Positions 12,231 through 23,100 of a stretch of DNA of 64,000 nt are shown here, in pieces; position 1 is the stretch's first letter, and every line of letters starts with the position of its first letter. The stretch covers positions 9,363,703 through 9,427,702 of the forward strand of contig JASFXZ010000001.1 in assembly GCA_032209605.1 (NCBI GenBank). Reading direction: 5' to 3'. The stretch is from Mactromeris polynyma (lineage: Eukaryota > Mollusca > Bivalvia > Venerida > Mactridae). The notes below the pieces were generated by a model that did not search any database, was not told where the DNA came from, and worked only from the letters and a program-made list of their open reading frames with translations. Made by a program: the position numbers and the translations under genes.

Positions 12231-13391
12231 GTAATGATGGAAGCACTTGTTCCTTTCTATGTCCGCATTTTTTAAAGATAAGGGACATTGTGGACATATT
12301 TGTTTAATCAGTTTCTAATACATGTATACCTCTAACAGCCAGTTATGATTAAATATGAACCAGTTTTGACTTAGTAAAGTCTCAATTGCTAGTTGGTAGT
12401 TCGAAAATGGCATATTTCTTTTGCAATATGCCTTTGAAGGTGTATGCACATGTTATGTACTGTTGTACATATAGGGAATACCGATACATTGTACATGGGT
12501 GCTATTATGTCTCCCCCCACACATACCGGGAGATACATTTTTTTGCGCTGGATGTCTGTCCGTAAGTCCGTGCGTATGTCTGTCCGTATGGCCGGATTGA
12601 ATCGTTTCCACACTTGAACTCTTCAGCCCCTAGGTATACCCGGCCAAAACATTCACCACATTATGATGCTTTGAGGAGTGCATGGGGAAGTGACCTTCAC
12701 TCAAGCTCAAGCTCACACCATGGGTTTAAAAGTCACATTGCTGATGTTCGTGTCCACTCTGTATCACACCAGCCCCTCAATGGATTTCGACATTGCCTGG
12801 CACAAATGTTCACCACATTAAGACGATGTGCCGATCCTCAATGGCTTTCGATGGGGGGGGGGGGGGAGCAAACAACCCATCTAGTTGTATCTTTTACTAT
12901 AAGTATTAATGGTATTGTAGTATTACTTAATTCATTAGTATTATTAAGGTTATGTGAATGCAAATGTCTTATTACCAATCATCGGCATAATTCTACAAAC
13001 CCATTGCTATTTTTTTTCCGATATATTGGTACCATGTGTTTCGTCCCGATGAGCTCTGTACACTCAATAAAATCACTTGCTTGTATATAACTAAGTAAAA
13101 GACGGTAACTCCTAGTCCTACAAATTCGAAACTTGTCAAACGTTACTGTTCTTCAAAACTTCAAATGTGATTTTCTCAAAATGGCAAAAATGATAAACAC
13201 GTTTGTAGAATTAAGACGACGAAACAGGACGCATTTCCTAATACCATAGCAACAATCAACAACTTACCGTTAAAATATGAGTGACAAAGTCCATGTAATT
13301 ACACACGTATACATATTGTTTTACACGTTTTTCTTATCAATACATGTGTAAAGTATCCCTATCGCACCAGAAAATCGAGTTTTATTTTTAG
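12231..13391. repeat. Dispersed repeat remnants and poly-G tract
   Basis: 12540-12610 has the 'gtctgtccgt' tetramer-rich stretch often found in mollusc dispersed repeats. 12850-12868 is nearly pure G. A 158-codon frame across 12614-13090 has no motif and runs through the poly-G tract, so it is not treated as a gene. The last ~300 bases are AT-rich. Confidence 0.4.
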
Positions 13392-14912
13392 ATGAAGACA
13401 ATAGACGAGGAGATGGATTCGAGTATCCGACTTCACACCAACAGCTGTGACAAGCTTTATCGTTGGTCGATGTGGAGAATGTATCTCAACGAAGAATTGT
13501 CACGTGTTATTTCATCCAGATATGATTTCGCAGACCAATCGAAATCAGTAAACAAAGTGACGTCACCATATCTTAGGCATCGTGATGGTATGAAATATGG
13601 TCGGCATATGAAAAAACTGTTCCAAAAAAACTTGACCAATCCCCGTTCCCTCGATATCTTACCAGACAATGTGTATCTAGTGTATGGGCTACCGAGAGTG
13701 TCCATACATAACGTGCCAGAAGAAGTGAAAAAGCTACACGAATCAGTGAAACATTGTCAAACATATAGCGAACAAAAAGACACGGCGTCGTCCGAGTGCA
13801 TAGACGCGGGGGAACAAATTACTAAAATGTTTGAGTTTGTTACGTCAGACTTCACTAAAGGTGACGTCAGTCAACTGACGTTTAGAAGACTCGGTGGTAA
13901 TAGACCTCGAACAGCCAATGGTCAAAATGGAAACGCTCAATCACATGATCAAGAACATAAGAGGACTTTTAGAAGAAAGATTGCTTTGCCCGGCGATGAT
14001 GCAGCTGAAAGAAAATGTGATACTGAGCGGGATATGAGCGAAATAGATGTTCCTCTTGTAAGCAAAAGTCGGCTATTCTGGGAAAGACTAGCAAGTAACA
14101 AAACAGACATCATTGAAATGAAAAACAGAAATGGACATGTAAATGATGCCAACATTCATGCACCACAGTACGTGGTACCTCCACCACCAGTAAGGTCAGA
14201 TATCAAACAAACACAACAGTACGTAGTACCGCAAGCGCCAGTTTACTCAGAGATAAAACAAACACAACAGTACGTAGTACCGTTAGCGCCAGTTTACTCA
14301 GAGATAAAACAAACACAACAGTGCGTAGTACCGTTAGCGCCAGTTAAGTCAGAGAACAAACAAACACAACAGAACGTAGTACCGCCAGCGCCGGTTAAGT
14401 CAGAGATTAAAGAAACGGCACATTACACGACACTGCCGGCAGCCGTAGAGCCAGAGACTAAAGAAGTAGTTGGGATATCCAGCGAAATACTTCAGAAACA
14501 ACAAAAACTGTTGAAAAAGACAATTCCTAAAAGGACCAGTAAAGATCTGTGGCGAACAATTCGTGATAGGAAAACAGAAATTTTGCAACTTAGAGAGATG
14601 AATGAAAACTATGAGCAAGTTAGTTCAAATCAAGGAAAGAAGCCTGAGAGAAAAACCAGCCAGCTGTGGAGTTTCTTATTCACCAAGAAGAGGGAGTTAG
14701 TACAGATGAAACAAGGGTCCAAAGGGAATCACGAAGCTACGAAAGGACATCAACAGCAAGAACGCGGAAAGAAACATCACAATGTAAGCAATGGCAATGC
14801 ACAGTCCAACATGATTCCAAGTAATTTTGAAGACAATTTTCAAAAGGAATTAGCAGAGAAACTACGAAAACGACGAGAAAAATCTGTTGTAATAGAATCA
14901 TCTAACCTGTGA
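13392..14912 (+). CDS. 506-residue repeat-containing protein, unknown function
   Basis: The frame is uninterrupted for 506 codons, far longer than chance in this AT-rich DNA, so it is probably real. The ATG sits one base after a tttttag acceptor, which suggests a spliced leader exon upstream. The N-terminal 160 residues are mixed and hydrophilic. Residues ~259-357 hold about six 17-residue repeats around the core QYVVPxAPVYSEIKQTQ. Three copies of a Trp motif lie at about 226-244 (SRLFWERLASNKTDIIEMK), 383-401 (SKDLWRTIRDRKTEILQLR) and 423-440 (SQLWSFLFTKKRELVQMK). The C terminus is basic and probably helical (FQKELAEKLRKRR at 483-495). No signal peptide or membrane segment is seen. It is rich in K, Q, E and S, so it is probably largely disordered and intracellular. 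No family was recognised. It could be a scaffold or cytoskeletal protein, but that is a guess. Confidence 0.75.
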   Translation: MKTIDEEMDSSIRLHTNSCDKLYRWSMWRMYLNEELSRVISSRYDFADQSKSVNKVTSPYLRHRDGMKYGRHMKKLFQKNLTNPRSLDILPDNVYLVYGLPRVSIHNVPEEVKKLHESVKHCQTYSEQKDTASSECIDAGEQITKMFEFVTSDFTKGDVSQLTFRRLGGNRPRTANGQNGNAQSHDQEHKRTFRRKIALPGDDAAERKCDTERDMSEIDVPLVSKSRLFWERLASNKTDIIEMKNRNGHVNDANIHAPQYVVPPPPVRSDIKQTQQYVVPQAPVYSEIKQTQQYVVPLAPVYSEIKQTQQCVVPLAPVKSENKQTQQNVVPPAPVKSEIKETAHYTTLPAAVEPETKEVVGISSEILQKQQKLLKKTIPKRTSKDLWRTIRDRKTEILQLREMNENYEQVSSNQGKKPERKTSQLWSFLFTKKRELVQMKQGSKGNHEATKGHQQQERGKKHHNVSNGNAQSNMIPSNFEDNFQKELAEKLRKRREKSVVIESSNL

Positions 14913-17849
14913 TCCTTTGATAGTTTCAGGTCGTTACAAAATATCTTAAACAGTAATAATATTATTGTCAAAAAGATAGCAATACATAAGTGTTTATACA
15001 AACTGATTTTGTTATTACATGAACGAATACATGTATATACACGATTAATTCCCGGAGTAAAATTATTCACAGAGATGTTTCAGATTTCTTAATATTGGAA
15101 TGAATTCTCTCTTAAACTAATAGTGTTTTTATATACATATTATTTACAAATACATGTATGTACGTAAATGAATATTCAAACATATACAGTGGCGGAAAAG
15201 ACACAATTAATTTACATTAAATTGAACATGTGAGTTGACCAACATGTCATTATTCTGCATAACGATGTATATATTACATTGATTATGCAAATGATTATTA
15301 TGTTAACAATTATTAAATTTTAAATACTACATGATGTAATTATACACTGGATATGTTCATGTACATGTATTATAGTCCTACTTCACACACATAGGTTGAT
15401 TCCAAGCAATTTGCAGCTATATACAACATTTTTTATAGAAACATCAACTGTTTACGAAAGTAACACTAATATAGATTAGAAACAAAACAAACATAAGCTT
15501 GTTTACTGTCGATACGAATTACATGTCTAAATACATGTATCATAAAGATTGGCAAAAACAGAAGGTACAGTACATAGCGCACAAATTGTGAATAATGGCA
15601 TATTTTGATAATCAAGGGACACATAAACTTAGACCAAAGACTAGTTCGTCCACGATCGCCTTGCACACATTCTTGAAATCGTACATGTACATTTGGAATA
15701 AACTTAGCGATGATAATGATTGTGAAGAAATGCAGGACCAGAGTGAAAACGTTATGAATATGTCATTTCTTTTATAAATGTGTCATAACTCGAGACGTAC
15801 GCGTTAGATTTGGCAAACTAAATTATTGGCATACATAATATGTCCAAATATGAATAAGATCGGTGAAGACATTATTTTTATGGAGAAGATATTGTTAAAT
15901 ATGGCATGTTCTTAAATGAAGTGCAATAACTGTTGACGTCATAGTCTGCTTTAATTGGCTCATAAGTGAACTCGGCTGAAATCGTATAGTTATATTGGGA
16001 TACATTTTGGCGATGTTTGTTTTTCTCGATTGTACTACAGAGTAAACAATCCATACTTGTTAAAAGTTTTAATTCCTCGGATGCTCTTCTGGGTAAACAT
16101 TTGGTTTAATGGGAGATTAAGTTGTATGTACAAGTTATTTGTATGTTTGTGTAAATATGACAGTTATATGTATAAATACAATAAAATACAAATGTATGAT
16201 TAAACTATTAAGTTGTTACATGGAACGCCACATATATAAGACAATGCCTCCCCACGCATACCCCCGGGAAAACAACAGTCTACAAAACATTAGGTACTGA
16301 GAATATGCAAGGGTAAACATATGTGGGAATATGGGTGGAAGGAATGCTCTGGCCGACCATAAAACTACTGAGGAAAATTTAGCTGGACAAGGGGGGAGAT
16401 TTCATTCCCGATTCCTTCTCGATACAGTGTAATAAATAATATTCCTTTCCGATACATGCAGGTGTTTAAGCTGTCTAGAAGTCACAGTGATTTTTATAAT
16501 ACCAGTTTTCAAACAATGGAGTCGGTAAATAAGTAATGTGCTCATTTTTCAGACAACATCATTCGTCTCATAATTACAGTACTAATGGAATTCTTATTTG
16601 TTTATGTAGAGGCTACGTTAAACTGAAACAAATCCATTCGCTTAGATTTAATAAAAACAAAATGGCGGAAATATATATGTTTGCAATTTTAAGTCCAAGT
16701 CTGAGTTTATAACGTGTTTGTGAATAATGCCCCTGATGTATTATATTCATTTAAACTGTTATATAGAACACACGCCTTATCTTGGTTCAAACCAGTGATT
16801 AGATTGGCAAGTCAACTGACAACAACTGAGCCTTAACGTAACATTTGTATCAGCGCATAGTGGGCGGAGCTACTAAGTGTTCTCCGAAAAAGTCGAATAT
16901 ACGCCGTATGTTAAACAGGACCTTACACGTTGGAAATGAACAATAATCGAACATTGAATTGGTTCTCACTCGTTGGACAAGAACACTTTTGGTCTCCGAA
17001 AAAATCGAATACATGCCGCATGATAAACATTAAACAGAACCTCACTTATTGAGAGCGGATACTAGTACTTGTGTTAATCAAACCTTGATAATGCTCATTG
17101 CACTATACACATGTTTGCTGCTTGGAAACATACTGTACTACAGCAAATTATCCTGAAATATCTGAACTCTATTAAAGGTCATATTTGTCCATCACATTTT
17201 CACAGTCTTGTATAAAAGAAGACAACAACCTGTTAGTCCAGTAGAGGAACATTGAATATCATTATAAGAGACCTGTCTTACTCACTATATGGTGTCAGAT
17301 TTCCACTAGAGTATTTAAGACATTGCTTTGAATCTTCGAGTACATGTTAACTGGTGAACCTTTGCTGTAGACAAGGATACTGAACTATATTTTGATTTAT
17401 GGCACCTTTTTGACTTATAATGCGTTGAATTTTAGTTTCATTTTATACCATTTGAGTTTACTGCTTTATAAGCTTAATGGTTTTCTTGTACAGAGCAACT
17501 TTAGATAAATATTGTATCCATTCCTACATTAGGAAAACAATTTTGAATGAAACATTTTTTTCAGATTTTCACACGTGTGTGAAATCATGTGAAGCATCTG
17601 ACAATACTTAAAAAAATGGCAATCCTTTTTGTGACTGCCAGGTTAGAAAATAAAAGCAAATATCTCATTATTGAGTTGCATTTTTTATTTATGTTTAATA
17701 TCATATTTTTAAATTTTTTTTTTAAACCAAACAGTTCTCTAGTTATTGATCGGCCACCACTTCACTCATTATTTAGTCCCTGTGGCCTTGTCTCGATCTT
17801 TTGACCTGAATAACAAAAGGGGTCATCAACATGTCAAGAACAACATACC
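14913..17849. other. AT-rich intergenic DNA and possible 3' UTR
   Basis: The gene's 3' UTR probably lies at the start, with AATAAA at about 15697 or 16181 as possible poly(A) signals. A ~37-base motif (ctccgaaaaagtcgaata...) occurs twice, at about 16879 and 16993. No other gene or clear element was recognised. Confidence 0.4.
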
Positions 17850-17989
17850 CATAAACTAGAAATGTGTCCATTGGATACAAATGCCCCCACTTGCAGCCTT
17901 TGTCACAAAAGCAAATGCTATTATTCTGGTCATAGTTTGTGAATGGGTATCAAAGTTACCAAGTGAACAACTGTACTGATTATGGTGAT

Positions 17990-18475
17990 AAGTCAAGGGC
18001 CATAACTTTTGACTTACTGGGCTTAACCATACATGAAAGCCCAGGTGCACAACTATACAGGTTGGTAAACATTCCTGTAAAGTCTTATGACTCTGGCTCA
18101 TATACTTTTGGAGATATAAGTGACACAAGATTGCATACTCTGTAGGCTATGTTTTAACTAAGTCAAGGGCCATAACTTTGCACTTACTAGGCACAACCAA
18201 ACATGAAACCCCAGGTGCACAGCTACACATGCTGGTGAACATTCATGTAAAGTTTTATGACTCTGGCTCTTATACTTTTGGAGATATGAGTAACACAATA
18301 TTGCGTACTCTGTAGGCTATATTTTCACTAAGTCAAGGTCCATAACTCTGCACTTACTGGACACAGCCAAACATGTAACCCCAGGTGCAAAACTACATAG
18401 GCTGGTGAACATTCCTGTAAAGTTTCATGACTCTGGCTCATATTCTTTTGGAGATATGAGTGACACAATATTTTG
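17990..18475. repeat. Three tandem 170 bp units ('gggccataact' repeat)
   Basis: Units begin at about 17990, 18160 and 18330, each with 'aagtcaagggccataact' and then 'caggtgca' and 'tatgactctggctc' blocks. Flanks at 17850-17990 and 18476-18600 look like the ends of the same dispersed element. Similar arrays lie at 49940-50560 and 27124-27370. Confidence 0.85.
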
Positions 18476-18600
18476 TGACAGACAGTCAACTACATTCATT
18501 GAAGGGGGCTTTCACAAGGGGCCTAAATTAAAGGGTCTTCACTTTTTTCAAGTTTTTTGTTCCACCTATTCATATAAGGGGGCATATTAACAAAGGGCCT

Positions 18601-20052
18601 AATTGAAGACGGACACATGTTTTTAAACTGTTATGATGACACTCAACCACAGGAGATTGTCACGAATTATCTCCCTTTATCCTTTCTAGATTTCTCTCCC
18701 TCTATTTCTTCTATAGTATAAGGGAGAAAACTTTCATCACAATTTCCTGTGCACTCAACTGTGTTTCACTGTATTGTCGACTAGAGTATTCATAATACTG
18801 TGCTGATTATGGGGCTTTTTGTGCTCTTGAGCAGAACAGTATGTTTAAGCAGTATCCAAAACAAGACAAAACAAAGGCTGTGAATTTTATTCAATATGAA
18901 AGTGAGTAATAAAAAGTAATACACCATGTTGAGGGTTCAGCGCAAGACTATACTAATTCCTATGTATTTATATAGGAGTAAGTATAGTCTTGCACTGAAC
19001 ACTCGAATTGTGATAGAATGGTATCACAGCAAAACACATGGCATTAACAAGAAAACAACAAAATTATAAAAAAGTAAGGATATAATTTGTACATTTAAAG
19101 TGAATAATGAACACATATACTATTTCATACAGAAATATCGATGAATTGATACTATTAACAAGTTGTGGAAATGATAGTAATGATATAAATGTATAAAACA
19201 CATTATCTGAACATGCTGCCAGCTATTGTCAGTAAATAAATTACTAAACTATTGTAACAAAATTATTAATATAAATAATGTCAGAAGGAATACTTATTCG
19301 TCTAAATCTGACATAAAACAACAAACATAAACAGGGGACAAACTTTTGCAGTTGTACAAATCTGAACTTAACACCATCAAATACGTAAAATAACTAAAAG
19401 ATTCTGATTTTTTTTTAATTCCTTTGCTTTCAGTAGCAAAAATGTTTTAATTTATGTTGTACATGACAAAGTCTTGTAGAAATATAATTTCACCAACTTA
19501 TACTCCCAAAAGAAGCAATGTTTGAAACTTTTTAATGGTGTTAGACATTAGATATCATCTGGATAAAAGAATAAAAGAAAAAACAATGACTATCGACTAA
19601 TCAATATAAACTGAATTATTCTGGATAGAATAAGTGCACATAAATATATAACATCATAAACAAAACTATTTGTTAAAAAAGCAACTATAAATAACTGAAA
19701 ACACAGAAATCAAATAAAAGTGAAGCTGCTCCCGAATCATTATGGCAAACTTGCTGGATAAATTTAAAACAATTAGGTGTCAGCACTAAGCTATCATAAC
19801 TAGGGGAGTCCCCAAAAGTTCTTCCAAAAACCCATAATGATTCCAATGACCAATTTTTTGTTATTCTGCGAACAACTGTTTTAATTGATAGGCAACCATA
19901 ATGACTAACACGCGCATGGATGAGCATTGCACAGGAAGTCAATGATGACAACAGAGAATATGTCTGATCCCCACCAATGTAATAAGAAGTCCAATTTTTT
20001 TCTGGGTCACCCCTCATAAATAAAGCATAGACTTCTAGAAGATTTCTTGAAT
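18601..20052. other. Intergenic DNA downstream of PNKP
   Basis: Mostly AT-rich. It contains the palindromic element at 18931-19004. A minus-strand frame at 19685-20017 has no recognisable domain and lies past the predicted poly(A) signal of PNKP, so it is not called as a gene. Confidence 0.45.
18931..19004. repeat. 74 bp near-perfect palindrome (hairpin element, copy A)
   Basis: Base i pairs with base 75-i over almost the whole 74 bases, leaving only a tiny loop in the centre of tatgtatttata. Exceptions are c/a at 11/64, a/a at 25/50 and a T-G wobble at 27/48. It aligns without gaps to 45414-45487. The ends and centre are conserved, while the arms differ but still pair. Confidence 0.9.
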
Positions 20053-20058
20053 TTTATT
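20053..20058 (-). other. Probable PNKP poly(A) signal
   Basis: AATAAA on the minus strand, about 140 bases past the PNKP stop codon. Other AATAAA matches occur in this AT-rich DNA, so the choice rests on proximity. Confidence 0.4.
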
Positions 20059-20196
20059 GAAATTTCAAAATCCGTATCAATATTGGATCAACTCGTTTGA
20101 ATTGATAACACCCCTAAAATAACTGAGCACTACTAACTGCATTAGCGAATAGCACAGGCTTTAAAATATGCTGCCGACACACGATTGTCATCTCAT

Positions 20197-23100
20197 CTAC
20201 GTCCACTGTTTAAAAAGTGCTTCATCGTTTTTATTGTCAAACTTAGGAACGAAGGGAACTTGTATAATTTCTGAGAAACCTTCAGCTTTTGTGGGTGCTT
20301 CAAAATTCTTCTTGTACACGTGATAGCCAACATCGGGTATCCGACGTACGGCCCCTTTACTCTGTGTTTGACGGAAATAGTTCAAATGATGAGCAAGTTC
20401 TAGAGGCGTGTCCATGATGAAACACCGGCAAGGTACACCTTAGGAAAGAGAACAATATTCAGTAGAACATTTCTTAAAAGATATTAGACTGGCATCTCAA
20501 CTATATCAGAGGATACTTTTGTTTAACTGTAAGTTTAGAATATATTCTTTAAGTAAATACCATGTAAGGAAAAAACTCAGAATAACTTTTCTCAAAATAT
20601 GCATGGGTTGTCAATATTGAACTAATTCATTGTCCGTTCTTTATTTATATGGTACAAGTACTGGTAAAATACCCATGATGCAGTCATCAAGAGTGATTAG
20701 TATAATGGATCATAAGTTAGGCAACCAATCTTATGATCTTCCATATGCATGCATATCTTTGGTAGGCAGTTAATAGTTGAATGCTTAGTAAATAAGTACC
20801 AGTTTTCTTTGCACAGTTTATGAAATCTTTCCTTGCTGCAGCATTTGGATGTGTGTTATCTGCTACCACACTCTTCTTTTCCTTTAATGCTTCAGTGGCA
20901 GCCTATAGAAAATATTGAATAAATAGATGTATAAATATACTGGTCAAAAAAGCTAACTTGCAAATCATATTTATATTTCAATTAGTCTTTACAAAGCAAC
21001 TGGATATATTTTATGTTGATTCTGATTACAGAAAACTGTAACATTTATGATAAAATTGGATACAATTTTAAAAACAGTTGACGTAATCTGGTCAAAATCA
21101 TGTTCACTTTCTCACTATGTAGCGAAGATTCAAAGTACAAAATAATGGGCAAGTTTTTTTGACCAGTATACCAATTAATCATATTCTACTTTTTTCACAG
21201 ATTTAAGATTAAAGAAAAGCTTATGAGGAAGTAGATGGTTTAACACTTAAATGTACAATTATTAATGTTGTATTTCAGCAGCACAAATATATCTGATAGT
21301 CAGTTTGACATCACCCACTTTTGATGAAAGTCTTCTTTAACAACAATTATAATAACAAGATAATAATAGTCAGACATAGAAGACATATTGCTTTATAACT
21401 TACATTCATCCGATTTCCAGAAATGCAAGGCATGAATGTTTCTTTAGTGGAAAACACACACATACGCACCATATAGTGTAGGATGAATATCAGATATTGA
21501 AAGTAAGTTATACCTTGACACATTTCTGCTTTGTTCCCATCGTGTCCCGATTTACGACAACATAACCATGCCGTTCAAAGTAGTGTTTCCTGAATGTACT
21601 TTTCCCTGTTGCAGGGGCACCAACCATCATCACCATCTCAGGGGTCTGTCAATGTAAATAGAACTCCACAATAAACTAGATGCTTCCATAGGAAACAGAT
21701 GCCCCGCTATGGGCTCTTCAGCAGAATACAAATACTTAGTTTGTAAAGGCCAAATAATTTTGAAGCAATATCAATTGAAAATCAATTTATGAAGTACAAA
21801 AAGGGCCATAACTCCTCCAAAAATAGGCAGATTGTAACTAAAATCACACTTGGTCTGTATTTTATTATCCTTTATGTATTTGCCCAATATAAATTGAACC
21901 CACCCAGTTATTGATCGGAAACCAATGTTTGCACGGAGGGACGGAAAGACGCTCACATGGATGGACAGAGGTAACACTTTATGCCTCTTCACCATTCTTT
22001 GAATGGCAGGGCATAATAATTTAAAGCCACAATAATGTGCTGGTCATCGTAAGTGCTTATAAATATGACTTACATTAAACTTTTTTTGTTCATACAATCA
22101 TCATAAGCTGGATTTCTTTTTATAAGCACCAGAATTAAAATCAAATGTTATCTCACAAACTCTTAAAACGTGATCACAAAGCTAAATAAGAGATTCCAGG
22201 GAAACTGCATATTATAGCTCATTTAAATAACTTCCTGAGATTAGTATGTAATTGATCAATTGGTATTAGATACATGCTTCTTATATTTCCTATAGTAGGT
22301 CTCTTACACATTTCCAAACTTTGAATTATGTACTGTACCAGCATAATATTCAAGATAGGAAGTACAGACTGAAGAGAATCTGATCATTGACAGAGTTATT
22401 TACCTTACTATGGTACTCTTTCTTGTCGAGGGGTGATTTAGCCTTGTCCAGGATGGCAGCTGGGTCGATACTTTGCCAAGTAAATGGTGCAGGTTTTACA
22501 CCAAGGAAAAACTCGTCCGGAGTATGAAATTCTGCAAAAGAATGAATCAGTATTAATCAGTAATAAATGCTTTCCTAAATAAATCGAAACATGTATAACC
22601 TATAGCAATTTAATTACCAAAAACATCGATAAAAAACAAAATCAAAGTACTAATGAGTAGAATTTAAATTAGGATAGCATATTAACAATGAAGGTGTGCA
22701 TGACATTCAATTACGTACCAACTCCTACGTTGTATGCAAATTTTCGATCACCACATGAGAAATCTTTTGGTTTTCCAGGTTCCCATCCCTTTGCCCTTCC
22801 TGCTGCATCTCCCACATATATACATTTTGATCTGTCAACCTAAAAATTTAAATAAATATAGAAAATTTCACCAGTGTTCATATAATATAGATTTTATTAA
22901 ATAAGATTTCTGGAAGCAATACAATATTTACCTTTTGGCAAGTTTTATCGTTTTCTAAAAATGAGTTTATTAAATTTAATCATGAAGATGAATGTAACAT
23001 TTATAACTTGCCAAAAAAAAACAGCCACCACTGCAAGACAATTTCGATGTCATGCCATTTGTTATCTCGCCAGTGTATTATCAAATATTATAGCAAGGTG

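Noticed and set aside
12614..13090. 158-codon plus-strand frame
   Set aside because: It crosses a poly-G tract and dispersed-repeat sequence, has no motif, and codon use is not gene-like.
19685..20017. 110-codon minus-strand frame below PNKP
   Set aside because: No domain recognised and no supported splice link. It lies beyond the likely PNKP poly(A) signal.
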